Source: Phormidesmis priestleyi ULC007 (GTDB lineage Bacteria; Cyanobacteriota; Cyanobacteriia; Leptolyngbyales; Leptolyngbyaceae). Taken from it: DNA of 64,000 bases. The translations under genes were made by a program, and so were the position numbers. The stretch is from NCBI RefSeq assembly GCF_001895925.1, contig NZ_MPPI01000002.1, positions 92,095-156,094 of the forward strand, read 5' to 3'. Under the pieces are notes generated by a model. That model was not told the origin of the DNA. It searched no databases and worked only from the letters and a program-made list of their open reading frames with translations. Below are positions 26,690 to 34,914 of the stretch, piece after piece (position 1 is the stretch's first letter; each line of letters begins with the position of its first letter).

Positions 26690-27862
26690 CTAGCTTTCTA
26701 CGGGTTGGCTTGACGCAATCTCTTTTGCTTTCTGTTCTGGCTTTTCTGCAATTGTGTTGGGTTGGGAGATCGCGGCATGATCGGCGGGCGTGACAATCAC
26801 CGGAGTGGGCGATCGCAACGCCACTAGCGCACTCTTAACCACAACCGCAGTCGGCACCGCAATCACAACGCCCAACAGCCCACCCACTCGCGCCCCGGTT
26901 AAAATCGCCAAGAACACCCAGACTGGGTTTAAGCCCGTCACACTGCCAATCACTCTAGGGGCAATCAGGTTTTCTACAATCTGCTGCACGATTAGAGCAG
27001 CAATCAACACTTCAACGCCGACCCCAATATCTCGCAGTGCTACTAGGAGTGTGACGATCGCAATGCCTACTGAGCCACCAAACGGCACCAGCGCCATCGT
27101 GCCGATCGTCAGCCCAAACAGCAACCCAAACGGCACTCGCATCACTAGAAAAATGATCGTTAGCGTCGAACCCATCAACGTGGCTGAGATCAGTTGTCCA
27201 AAGAAAAAATTCTGAAAGCTGAGGCGCAGGGTTTGCGAAAAGGGTTGACGAATCGAAGTCGGCAACCATTCGATCAGGCTTTGCCAGAGTCGATCGCTAT
27301 GCTGCAATAAATAAAACGTCAGCACCAGCGTCAGCAGAAGATCTAGCAGGCTCGTCACCGTGAACACCGCTAGATTCAAGACTTCTCCGGTGATGCCCTG
27401 AAGCGAACTTTTGAGCCGATCGGTGATCTGTTCTGCCAAAATATCCAAATTGATCGGAAACCCGGCACTCTCAATTTGATCATTCAGCAAAAATAACTGG
27501 CGCTGTCCTGAATCAAACCATTCAGGCAATCGGAGGACGAGTTGCTGTGCCTGCTCGATCGCCAGGGGCACCAGCGTCACGCCCAACCCCAAAAAGATCG
27601 AGAGCGTGAAGAGGAAGACGACGATCGCGGCTCGTCCACGCGTTGCACCATGAGCCTGCATAAAGCTCACAGGGTAATTAAGGAGAAACGTCAGCAGGGA
27701 GGCAGCAATTAAAATCACCAGCAGCGAGTGAAAATAGTCGAAGATCGACGAGATCGCCCAGGCGTTTAAAACTAACAGAGGTGCCACGAGTGCGATCGTC
27801 ACCGCACGAGCGACCGGGGTCATTAAATTCCACCAGTTAAGCACTTTGTTGCTTTTGTGCAT
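26690..27862 (-). CDS. AI-2E (PerM/YdiK) family transporter
   Basis: The 390-aa membrane protein has the family's eight-span layout with a soluble loop in the middle (about 100-150) and the conserved C-terminal region VEVLIAALIVQQIVENLIAPRV...GLNPVWVFLAILTGARVGG. A charged tail follows the last span. Members export autoinducer-2, Na+ or other small molecules; the substrate here cannot be predicted. Confidence 0.85.
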   Translation of the reverse strand: MHKSNKVLNWWNLMTPVARAVTIALVAPLLVLNAWAISSIFDYFHSLLVILIAASLLTFLLNYPVSFMQAHGATRGRAAIVVFLFTLSIFLGLGVTLVPLAIEQAQQLVLRLPEWFDSGQRQLFLLNDQIESAGFPINLDILAEQITDRLKSSLQGITGEVLNLAVFTVTSLLDLLLTLVLTFYLLQHSDRLWQSLIEWLPTSIRQPFSQTLRLSFQNFFFGQLISATLMGSTLTIIFLVMRVPFGLLFGLTIGTMALVPFGGSVGIAIVTLLVALRDIGVGVEVLIAALIVQQIVENLIAPRVIGSVTGLNPVWVFLAILTGARVGGLLGVVIAVPTAVVVKSALVALRSPTPVIVTPADHAAISQPNTIAEKPEQKAKEIASSQPVES

Positions 27863-27964
27863 ATTGCAGCTAAAAATAACAGGAACTGCCCGAAAATCAC
27901 GAGAGCCTCATACATTATCTCTTGCTGACTGCATCTAGTTCATCTTCCTTAATTGCGATTCTTC

Positions 27965-28321
27965 ATGAACGAACTTGATTCTCTTGAAAATCAGGACATC
28001 CAACACCTGAAGCTATTTCTCTATTTGCTGCCTGTGTTTGGCTTTTTTCCGGCACTGTGGACGTTATATCGAAATAAGGGCACCCGACCAGAACGATCGT
28101 TAAGTCGTTTAGTGATTAAGCTGGCATTGGGCTGGCTAGTCGCCTATTTTTTATTGGGGGCAGGCGCGACGACTTCTGAATCGCTGCAAATTCCTCTGCT
28201 ATTGACGAGTAGCCTCCTAACTTCAGGCTATTTCTTGGTGAATTTGTGGATGATGGTGCAGTTGTGGCGACGCAAAGCGATCGAGCTACCGCTATTAGGA
28301 CGGGTGGGACGGTTGCCTTGA
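27965..28321 (+). CDS. small membrane protein of unknown function
   Basis: ATG 27965 (MNELDSLENQD) is preferred over the TTG 12 bases earlier. The ~118-aa protein has three or four hydrophobic segments (about 15-32, 50-72, 80-105) separated by basic loops (RNKGTRPERSLSR). No family is recognised. Its 3' end overlaps the convergent ATPase gene by 27 bases. Confidence 0.65.
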   Translation: MNELDSLENQDIQHLKLFLYLLPVFGFFPALWTLYRNKGTRPERSLSRLVIKLALGWLVAYFLLGAGATTSESLQIPLLLTSSLLTSGYFLVNLWMMVQLWRRKAIELPLLGRVGRLP

Positions 28322-29689
28322 AGCGGAAAGTTTATTTTTTCCGAGTGCTTGGCGGAGATGTTTCATTTCTAAAGTTGCAGAATCTGCGGCGGCAAAAAAG
28401 GCAGCAGAACGGGCGATCGTACCAATTTCTCCGCCTGTTAAAGAAAATTTGGCTAACTCATTCCAATCGATATCACTTAAGGGAGCTTGAGGCGGAAAGG
28501 CTTGCTGCCATAACTTTAATCGAGCTGCCCGATCGGGCATTGGAAATTGCAGCGTTTGCTGAATCTGCGACCGCAACCTCTGTCCAATGATGGGAAGCCG
28601 TCGCACACTCAACAAAGTGAGACTGCGGCTCGATCGTCGTGCGGCTAAAAATTGGTGAAATTGATTCATAGGAGAAGTTCTGCTCAACCCAATCTCAGCC
28701 GACTTGATGAGTAGAACCGTTGGGGCTTGTCTGACGATCGTACCCATCAGATCAGCTTGCTCTAAAGGAGTTAGTTTCGCAAGATCGATCTGCATTAATG
28801 GAGTGTTGAGCGCTTGAGCGATCGCGCTAGCAGCACTCAGTTTGCCCGTTCCAACCGCGCCGACCATCAATGCCACAATCCCAGGAAGTCGCCCAGTGTC
28901 TAAATTCTGAAACCCCCACTCTTCATCCACTTGAACACAAAACTGAATCTGATGACAAAGGTGCTTAAGGTCAGTCAGCAAACTCTCAGGCAGCACCAAG
29001 GTTGAGAAAGATGCAGACTCAGAATGATGAGGTTGAGGGGTGCGAACTGAATCACTTAGTAGCAGATCGACCAGCCGATCACAGAGTTTGATCGAGCGAT
29101 TCAGTAATGGTGTAGTCGGTGAAAGTAACTTAATCAGTTGATGTTGAATTAGCGGACTCGATGCTGTGAGACTCGATCGAGCGGCTCTCCACTCGATATC
29201 GGTTCGACAAAACAGCCGCAGCGCTAAATCAACATTGGGCAGATCAGAGCGCTCAGATTCTTTGCCCTGCAAATATCCATAGAGTTGGGCATAGCGGCGA
29301 TGCACTTCGGGCGCAAGTCCCATCAAGATCAAGTTCTTCTCGAAGGGACTGAGGCTCAAGCGATCGCACAAAGCAGGCAAAGCGAGTTCGATTCCCTGCT
29401 GCTGGCTGGAGCGAATTCTCGCCTCAATCTGCTGATGATAATTGCCCTTCGCTTCCGACGGGTTAGATTTTCGCCGCTCTACCGGAGAATCGTGCGCGAT
29501 CTGTCCTTCCAAGCTGACGATTCCTTTCCACCAGTGGCTAGTCGCACGATCGGCGGCGGTTTTGGCAACGCGATCGATTTCCCTGGTTTCTTTGCGCTGC
29601 CTCGCTACTGCGGTTAACAGCAGTCGTTCTAGCCAGTTAAGCTCAACTTTTAGATAAGTCCAATTGTCTGGAAAGGGTTCGGCTTGCAT
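28295..29689 (-). CDS. AAA-type ATPase resembling contractile-injection-system ATPases
   Basis: The 464-aa protein has an N-terminal helical region (NWLERLLLTAVARQRKE; later LSPFEKNLILMGLAPEVHRRYAQLYGYLQ and VDLALRLF) that resembles the ATPases of contractile injection systems (Afp15-like). A C-terminal AAA domain follows. Its Walker A reads GAVGTGKLS, with Leu where Thr/Ser is expected, and no clear Walker B DE pair is seen (VLLIKSAEIG). It may therefore be a weak or inactive ATPase. No sheath, tube or baseplate gene is nearby. The similarity is judged by eye. Confidence 0.6.
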   Translation of the reverse strand: MQAEPFPDNWTYLKVELNWLERLLLTAVARQRKETREIDRVAKTAADRATSHWWKGIVSLEGQIAHDSPVERRKSNPSEAKGNYHQQIEARIRSSQQQGIELALPALCDRLSLSPFEKNLILMGLAPEVHRRYAQLYGYLQGKESERSDLPNVDLALRLFCRTDIEWRAARSSLTASSPLIQHQLIKLLSPTTPLLNRSIKLCDRLVDLLLSDSVRTPQPHHSESASFSTLVLPESLLTDLKHLCHQIQFCVQVDEEWGFQNLDTGRLPGIVALMVGAVGTGKLSAASAIAQALNTPLMQIDLAKLTPLEQADLMGTIVRQAPTVLLIKSAEIGLSRTSPMNQFHQFLAARRSSRSLTLLSVRRLPIIGQRLRSQIQQTLQFPMPDRAARLKLWQQAFPPQAPLSDIDWNELAKFSLTGGEIGTIARSAAFFAAADSATLEMKHLRQALGKNKLSASRQPSHPS

Positions 29690-29695
29690 ATCCCG

Positions 29696-30109
29696 CTATT
29701 CTTTCCCCAATTCGCGAATAAATTCGAGTGGCAAGCCGTCGGCATCAGCGATAAACGTGACTTCATAGACGCGATCGCCGATCATCTGCTGAGTTGGCTC
29801 TAAAAGTATCTTTAAGGGCGAATCAGAAAAGCGCTGTTTCAACTCGTCTAACCAGCGAGGTAAATTGTCGGTGGCTTGAGTCAAATCAAACGACAAATGA
29901 TAATAACCTACATAATGCTCATCCCCAAACGCATCGGCAGCCGGGTGCGGCTCAGGAATTTGCACCAGCTCAATGCGCCCGCCTAGCCCCGCCATCCAGC
30001 AAGCCAGCGTGTAGCCCGTTGTAAATCGCTCTTCGACCGTAAAGCCAAGCTGCTCATAAAAAGCGATCGCCCGAAAAATATCAGCAGTCCGAATCGAAGC
30101 GTGATGCAT
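29696..30109 (-). CDS. VOC-family (glyoxalase/dioxygenase fold) protein
   Basis: The 137-aa protein begins MHHASIRTADIFRAIAFYEQLGF, the usual opening of VOC enzymes. It ends with FIADADGLPLEFIRELG, whose Glu and early His are candidate metal ligands. The substrate cannot be predicted. It ends 6 bases before the AAA ATPase gene starts, so the two are probably one transcript. Confidence 0.85.
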   Translation of the reverse strand: MHHASIRTADIFRAIAFYEQLGFTVEERFTTGYTLACWMAGLGGRIELVQIPEPHPAADAFGDEHYVGYYHLSFDLTQATDNLPRWLDELKQRFSDSPLKILLEPTQQMIGDRVYEVTFIADADGLPLEFIRELGKE

Positions 30110-30144
30110 AAAAGGCAGGTTCCAGGTTTCAGTCTGACCCTTCT

Positions 30145-30654
30145 TTACTCAAACAATCGAAAATAAGGATACCTAACGGGCGCTCCGGGTTCTTTCTCTA
30201 AATCGAAGTTAATCACATCCCAGCAAGGCTCGTCTTTAGGATCAGGGCTAAACTCAACGGTTAAACCATAGAGTCGCGGTTTAGGAGAGTCGCTCTGACC
30301 CCGCCAAGGAGTGCTGCGCTCAAGATAAGTGCTGATTAGATCTTGATAGCGCTGGGCGATGATCACTTTTGTGGCTCGATAACCTTGGGTATAAAGCCGA
30401 TCGAGCGCCTCGTGAATCTCAAACCGAATGCCATCTGGGTGAGTATGCTGACGATACCACTCGTCTTTCCACAGTCGCCAGTGTCGTCCAGATTGCAGGT
30501 GAATTAGCTCACTCGTTTTGGGATCAGCTTCAAAGGCACCATGACGCTGGCACAGATAAGTGTCTGTCAAAGTCAATGCTTGAATCGTCTGACGGCAGTG
30601 AGGGCACTGAATCTCTGGACCAAAAATTGGGTATTGAAAGCCTGGGCTGGTCAT
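30145..30654 (-). CDS. cyanobacterial conserved protein with a CxxC zinc-ribbon-like N-terminus
   Basis: The 169-aa soluble protein has CPHCRQTIQ near the N-terminus with a later CQRHG, suggesting a metal-binding ribbon. The rest is conserved in character (RHWRLWKDEWYRQHTHPDGIRFEIHEALD...). It resembles the cyanobacteria-restricted family TIGR02652, of unknown function; that link is from memory. It lies 35 bases upstream of the VOC gene on the same strand. Confidence 0.65.
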   Translation of the reverse strand: MTSPGFQYPIFGPEIQCPHCRQTIQALTLTDTYLCQRHGAFEADPKTSELIHLQSGRHWRLWKDEWYRQHTHPDGIRFEIHEALDRLYTQGYRATKVIIAQRYQDLISTYLERSTPWRGQSDSPKPRLYGLTVEFSPDPKDEPCWDVINFDLEKEPGAPVRYPYFRLFE

Positions 30655-30745
30655 GAATTGCTAGCGTTCATGTAAGGGGGCGCGTCATCGTGAAACTATT
30701 ATAACTAGGGAAGTTTCCCACCCTCTAGAGCAATTCGGTGTAACT

Positions 30746-31312
30746 GTGACTCACTTTGATGAATCTTTCCTATCAGCCTCTCCCTCTTACTGGTCGCCGC
30801 CCGATCTCTCTCAAGCAGCATTTATTGCCCCCAACGCAACAGTTATGGGCTGGGTAGAGGTGGCACCAGGAGCCAGCATTTGGTATGGCGCGATCGTCCG
30901 GGCAGATATAGAACGAATTTTAATTGGAGCTTTCACGAATATTCAGGATGGGGCAATTCTACACGGAGATCCTGGCAAACCCACCATTCTTGAGGATTAT
31001 GTGACGATCGGACATCGGGCCGTGATTCACAGTGCCCATATTGAGCGAGGCTGTCTGGTTGGAATTGGCGCGATCGTGCTGGATGGAGTGCGCGTTGGGG
31101 CAGGCAGCATCATTGGGGCAGGCTCGGTGGTGACAAAAGACGTGGCGGCACGATCGCTAGTGGTTGGCGTTCCGGCTAAACCCCTGCGTGACTTGTCAGA
31201 GACTGAAGTCAGTGATCTGATCAAACACGCTCAACATTACGAAAAGTTAGCACTTGTCCACGCTGGAAGGGGCACTGATCCCGGCTTTGACGTGCAGCAT
31301 CCGCCAAGCTGA
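30746..31312 (+). CDS. gamma-class carbonic anhydrase family protein (left-handed beta helix)
   Basis: Start is GTG 30746 (MTHFDESFLS). Hexapeptide repeats run from about residue 30 to 150. The three zinc-ligand histidines of the gamma-CA family appear in ILHGDPG and GHRAVIHSA. The C-terminal helix follows (SDLIKHAQHYEKLA). It is the short (188 aa) YrdA/PaaY-like type, not CcmM, since there are no RbcS-like repeats. Catalytic activity is not assured. Confidence 0.82.
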   Translation: MTHFDESFLSASPSYWSPPDLSQAAFIAPNATVMGWVEVAPGASIWYGAIVRADIERILIGAFTNIQDGAILHGDPGKPTILEDYVTIGHRAVIHSAHIERGCLVGIGAIVLDGVRVGAGSIIGAGSVVTKDVAARSLVVGVPAKPLRDLSETEVSDLIKHAQHYEKLALVHAGRGTDPGFDVQHPPS

Positions 31313-31394
31313 GAAAACTGCTTTGAAAACGTGCCCAAATAAGATAAAAATGAGAGTAAGAATTCTAAAAAGTTTTTGAAGAGAGAACACTGGT

Positions 31395-31514
31395 ATGGAT
31401 TTTGATTTTCGCATATTGATCGTTTTGCTTCCGATCCTAGCCGCCGGGGGTTGGGCAATTTCTCGGATTGCTCCAGTCGCAGTCAAGCAAATCCAAGCCT
31501 TCTTAGCAAAGTAG
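31395..31514 (+). CDS. psbY: photosystem II protein Y
   Basis: The 39-aa product begins MDFDFRILIVLLPILAAGGW and ends RIAPVAVKQIQAFLAK. It has a single membrane helix followed by the basic tail, matching cyanobacterial PsbY (for example ...LLPVLLAGGWA...AVKQVQ). PsbY sits at the periphery of photosystem II near cytochrome b559. It lies 82 bases after the carbonic anhydrase-like gene and is followed by a hairpin at 31564-31594. Confidence 0.9.
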   Translation: MDFDFRILIVLLPILAAGGWAISRIAPVAVKQIQAFLAK

Positions 31515-31563
31515 TTAAGCTTGGCTCCGTCCTGATTTGAATTCGATTCCTGATTATCACAAG

Positions 31564-31594
31564 GCCGATGCTTCTGATTGCTAGAACCATCGGC
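31564..31594 (+). terminator. hairpin downstream of psbY
   Basis: GCCGATG (31564-31570) pairs with CATCGGC (31588-31594); TTCT/AGAA extend the stem inside. A short T stretch follows (TTTG). Likely terminator of psbY. Confidence 0.55.
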
Positions 31595-31607
31595 TTTGCC
31601 ATTAGAC

Positions 31608-31690
31608 AGGACTTACGCATTTTCCAAAACCTCGGAGGTTTTAACCAAGGCGACAGAGTGGCTTAAACCTCGGAGGTTTGCGTAAGTTTT
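31608..31690. mobile_element. MITE-like element, copy 1 (ACTTACGCA ends)
   Basis: The ends AGGACTTACGCA and TGCGTAAGT are inverted repeats. Inside are two palindromic AAACCTCGGAGGTTT units and GACAGAGTGGCTTAAACC. A second copy lies at 38783-38866 in the opposite orientation. ACTTACGCA-ended short elements are common in cyanobacteria and are probably moved by transposases encoded elsewhere. Confidence 0.75.
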
Positions 31691-31768
31691 ATTAGAGATG
31701 ATTTTTCGGTTCCATCCTTCTAAAATGAGTAGGCTCAACCCTAGAGAACAAACGAGGTATAGGCTCCG

Positions 31769-32248
31769 ATGCTAGACGAACAGGCTAAAAAAACGATGTT
31801 GCGGAAAATTCCTCACGGGCTGTATGTCTGTGGGGTTAAAGACGGAGAAGAAGTCAATGGCTTTACGGCGAGTTGGGTGATGCAGGGGTCTTTTACGCCT
31901 CCGCTCGTGATCAACTGCGTTAAGCAAGACTCAAAATCTCATGCCATGATCCACTCTAGTGGCGTGTTTGCCCTTAGCCTTTTAGAAGATGGGCAAAAAG
32001 ACATGGCACAGAAATTTTTTAAGCCTCAGCGGCGCGTTGGCAATAAATTTGAGGAGATCGAGTTTTATCTGGGCGAAACAGGTTGCCCCATTATTTCCGA
32101 CTCGCTGGGCTATGTTGAGTGTCAGGTAGTCGGCAGGGTAGACAAAGGCGACCACACCGTTTTTGTGGGTGAAGTGATTGCGGCCGGAGTGCATCGCGAG
32201 GGCAACCCTCTCCTACTCGAAACCACAGGCTGGCAATACGGCGGTTAA
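31769..32248 (+). CDS. flavin reductase-like domain protein
   Basis: The 159-aa protein matches the flavin reductase fold also found at the C-terminus of cyanobacterial flavodiiron proteins: MLRKIPHGLYV, NGFTASWVMQGSFTPPLV and GDHTVFVGEV. It probably binds FMN and reduces it with NAD(P)H. The GGFTA... loop and SHAMI segment contact the flavin in this family. Stand-alone gene; the physiological partner is unknown. Confidence 0.88.
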   Translation: MLDEQAKKTMLRKIPHGLYVCGVKDGEEVNGFTASWVMQGSFTPPLVINCVKQDSKSHAMIHSSGVFALSLLEDGQKDMAQKFFKPQRRVGNKFEEIEFYLGETGCPIISDSLGYVECQVVGRVDKGDHTVFVGEVIAAGVHREGNPLLLETTGWQYGG

Positions 32249-32264
32249 CTCTAAGTTCAGCATT

Positions 32265-32840
32265 TTATCTAAAAAAGAAGGGGTGTCCACTTTCATAGAA
32301 GTTGAGCCGCCCAAATCCTAAAAATTGCCCGTGGGTTTTCTCACCGGGAGGAAATGCTGTGACCCCAAACAAATAAACGCCGCCGTAGAGAGGATTACGA
32401 TCGGGAGACAGCGCGATCGTCACGATCTTTCCAGGTGGCAGAGGCGGATTGAAGTTAACCGTCACCGTGCGCGATTTACGATCGGTTGTGATCTCTCCGA
32501 GTGGCAATTTTGTGCCGAGTCGCTGGCGGGTGCCCTCAAACGCCTCAATTTCTTTGGGCGAAAATCTTACAGTGTCGGTGCCCTCGTCTTGCATGATCGT
32601 CACCCGCTGCAAGGGTTCTCCAGCATTTTCTAAGTGGTTGAGGGTGAAATAGTAAGTCACCGACCAAGCATTGACAGAATTGTTAGTGCTGGAGGCTCCC
32701 ACAAATCGGGGAGGCGCAATGAAAAATACAGTTCCGTCTGAGAGTTGTACCGCTTGAGTGGGTGAGTGAGGCGTGGCGATCGCGCCCACTACAGCGAGAG
32801 AGACAGCTCCTATAGACAGCGCAAAACGACGAATCATCAT
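32265..32840 (-). CDS. DUF2808 secreted protein
   Basis: The 191-aa protein has a signal peptide (MMIRRFALSIGAVSLAVVGA, cleavage near residue 30). The mature domain VQLSDGTVFFIAPPRFVG...TYYFTLNHLENAGEPLQRV is typical of DUF2808, found almost only in cyanobacteria, function unknown. The tail FGRLNFYESGHPFF is also conserved in the family. It is convergent with the flavin reductase gene, 16 bases apart. Confidence 0.8.
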   Translation of the reverse strand: MMIRRFALSIGAVSLAVVGAIATPHSPTQAVQLSDGTVFFIAPPRFVGASSTNNSVNAWSVTYYFTLNHLENAGEPLQRVTIMQDEGTDTVRFSPKEIEAFEGTRQRLGTKLPLGEITTDRKSRTVTVNFNPPLPPGKIVTIALSPDRNPLYGGVYLFGVTAFPPGEKTHGQFLGFGRLNFYESGHPFFFR

Positions 32841-33240
32841 CAGAAATAGTTTTGGTTAAATTAAAAGCAGCGAATCGTTAGGGCAGATTAGGTTCAGTTT
32901 AATCGATTCATTATCTAGCTTGCTTTGTGTTGTTATTTAAGCGATCGTTAACTTCTATTAAATTCAGTCTTTATCTATTAAAAGTGACCCCACTTCTAGA
33001 GAGCGGTGCTAAAGTTTATATAGACACAAAGAGATGCAGTATCTTCACTCTCTTAAATCTTTTGCTTTTGGGTCTGTGTCTCCTGCCCAAAGCGCCTGCA
33101 ATTCCCGAAAAGTACGTTTTAGCTCGCAACTAGTCTAGTCGTAGTGTTGTTGAAAAAGGAGGAATAGCTCTAGTTTCATGCCTACGGAATTGTAGTCACT
33201 GTCCCCTTATAAAACCTTCGTTTGTTTATAATCTTTCTTC

Positions 33241-33280
33241 AATGAACCTGACACGTTTCCGTCAGGTTCATTGCCCTTTT
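33241..33280 (+). terminator. strong plus-strand terminator hairpin without an obvious gene
   Basis: AATGAACCTGAC (33241-33252) and GTCAGGTTCATT (33261-33272) pair perfectly over 12 bases around an 8-base loop. GCCCTTTT follows. TATAAT occurs at 33227-33232. The nearest plus-strand gene ends 1 kb upstream, so an unannotated transcript may end here. Confidence 0.65.
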
Positions 33281-33454
33281 AAAGGTAGTTTTGTACGATC
33301 GCCCTCACTCTAGGGAGAGGGAACTAAAGACTCTAACTCCCTTCTTCTCCTTAGAAAGGTTAGGGATAAGGCAGAAGACACCTACAAATTTGACAGGTTA
33401 TTGATCCACGTAGTTCGACGAGTTTTTTCGCTTCGTTGTCAGCGGCTTTTGCCC

Positions 33455-33528
33455 CCTAAATCCCTCATTTTGGGGGACTTTGAACCGGAATTTTTGGCTT
33501 GAAGTCCCCCAAAATTGGGGGATTTAGG
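33455..33528. mobile_element. MITE-like inverted repeat (CCTAAATCCC...GGGATTTAGG)
   Basis: The left arm 33455-33480 and right arm 33502-33528 are near-perfect reverse complements (26-27 bases). Ends CCTAAATCCC and GGGGGACTT are those of a short element common in cyanobacterial genomes. No coding capacity. Confidence 0.7.
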
Positions 33529-33637
33529 TAGCTCTCCCGAATTCACAACCGGAGCAACCCCCTTCTATCTAACTGACGTTGATCCAGATCCTGAGTAGAT
33601 CAAGGGGTAGTTAACGTTAGGAGTGCAGAGACGAATT

Positions 33638-33790
33638 TTACCAGTCTGAAGACTGCTTTTTGTCTGAAAGCTCACCTTCGTAAGGCTGAACCCCAGTTTC
33701 AGGGTAGGAATCATCATTAAGCCCAAAAATGCGAGTTAAGGCTCCAGAGACGTAACCAATCACATCTTTAATCACTTTGGGAAGGTTCAT
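33638..33790 (-). CDS. 50-aa conserved-type small protein
   Basis: ATG at 33790 is preceded by AGAGGTGA at correct spacing. The product reads MNLPKVIKDVIGYVSGALTR, then IFGLNDDSYPETGVQPYEGE and a short polar tail. An amphipathic N-terminal helix and the PETGVQPYEG motif recall small uncharacterised cyanobacterial proteins. No function can be given. The ribosome site and composition argue it is real. Confidence 0.65.
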   Translation of the reverse strand: MNLPKVIKDVIGYVSGALTRIFGLNDDSYPETGVQPYEGELSDKKQSSDW

Positions 33791-34007
33791 AAAATTCACC
33801 TCTAAGCTAGGTAGATTGTGTGGGAGAGCAGCCTATCGATGTAGCGGGCTGATAGCACTCTTCAGTTGATAATAAGATTATGCACAACCTGATTTAGTTT
33901 GGGTAGCAAAAGACTTAATTGTTTAGATGATCTTCAGAGTTCTCGATAATTCTAGCTTTCCTGTAAGTAGGCCGAATTAAACTTACGAAGTAAGGATTAA
34001 ATCTTCT

Positions 34008-34613
34008 TTAGTCTCGTCGCAACTCTTCTGGAATGCCGATCGCAGAAAGCCCCGCGATCGCTCTTAAACTTTGACCCCTTAACAACTCAATAAAACTTAG
34101 CGGACGTTTCTCAAATTGAGCCACCGACTCGATTGCAGATAGCAAATACCCGGCTGCATCCGTTTCGCTATAGCCTCGCCGTTGAGCCACCTGAAGCGCA
34201 CGCTCATCTGCATCGAGTTCGAGGCTAGTGCTGTGGTTGTTGCGCCAAATTTGAGTGGCCGCGATCGCGCTCAAGGCACTCGCTAGCGCAACGCCCACAA
34301 AATCTTGCTGAAAAAGCTCTATGCCCGTTCCTACTACGCCTGCTGCGACGAGTCCAAAATTTAGGTTGGGCTGAAACCATTTGACAGCCCCTAGCCAGCT
34401 AACCGTGCGTAAGATCAGCAAATCTCGCTGGGTTCTGGGTAGGCGACTCCAAAGGTCAAAGTTGATATAGATGGGGCGATCGCGCATCCACGGCATCGGA
34501 AATGGGGCATCAATCACCCACCGTTGCTCTGGCTTGCTCACAAGCTTAGTAGCCATGCGCCCAGAGGCTGGCATCACATCTAACAAGCGGCGAATTTCTG
34601 GCTCTGGGTTCAT
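34008..34613 (-). CDS. DUF3318-type membrane-associated protein
   Basis: Two ATGs are adjacent; the second (34613) has AGGGA at workable distance and is chosen. The ~201-aa protein begins MNPEPEIRRLLDVMPASGRM and has two hydrophobic segments (about 95-130). It continues SLELDADERALQVAQRRGYS, consistent with the cyanobacteria/plant family DUF3318. Function unknown. The D-x-x-A region is reminiscent of M48-type substrate regions but lacks HEXXH. Confidence 0.75.
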   Translation of the reverse strand: MNPEPEIRRLLDVMPASGRMATKLVSKPEQRWVIDAPFPMPWMRDRPIYINFDLWSRLPRTQRDLLILRTVSWLGAVKWFQPNLNFGLVAAGVVGTGIELFQQDFVGVALASALSAIAATQIWRNNHSTSLELDADERALQVAQRRGYSETDAAGYLLSAIESVAQFEKRPLSFIELLRGQSLRAIAGLSAIGIPEELRRD

Positions 34614-34691
34614 CATTCCCTGATTTTAAGGCAACCGGGAATCGATCGCGGATAATCGGTTGACCCATTACCGCGATCGATCGCCCTGTTC

Positions 34692-34820
34692 TTACAGACC
34701 CAAAGACAGCAAGTCTGGTGAAACCGAGTTGATCAAAATAAACACGGTGAGCACAAGACTCGTAAACAACACGGCTAACACAGCAGCGTTAGAAAAATAT
34801 TTCAAGAGAGCAGATGGCAT
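34692..34820 (-). CDS. psaJ: photosystem I subunit IX (PsaJ), divergent
   Basis: The 42-aa membrane peptide MPSALLKYFSNAAVLAVLFT...ILINSVSPDLLSLGL has the PsaJ pattern (LKYFS..A.VLA, one helix, PDLL) and follows psaF. GGAGG precedes the ATG. In other PsaJ proteins the helix ends with ILIEFNRFFPDLL, where the Glu is a chlorophyll ligand. Here the aligned position is hydrophobic and FNRFF is replaced by NSVS. The identification rests on position plus motif. PsaJ binds chlorophyll and carotenoid beside PsaF. Confidence 0.82.
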   Translation of the reverse strand: MPSALLKYFSNAAVLAVLFTSLVLTVFILINSVSPDLLSLGL

Positions 34821-34914
34821 ATTGAAACCTCCTAGAGATATAACGCTTTAGTTTGAACTTTAGATTTTGAGGCTAAGAATGATTTGAGACTCAAAATCTA
34901 CTCACTCTCAAGTG

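Larger units (their letters stand above)
32841..33637. other. 800-bp gene-poor region with repeats and an orphan terminator
   Basis: No convincing gene is present: a 68-codon frame at 32927-33133 starts at TTG and looks non-coding. The region holds a strong plus-strand terminator (33241-33280), a REP-like fragment (33300-33370) and an inverted-repeat element (33455-33528). Confidence 0.55.

Noticed and set aside
32927-33133. 68-codon plus-strand frame beginning at TTG
   Set aside because: No ribosome site, composition unlike neighbouring proteins, and it begins at a weak start codon.
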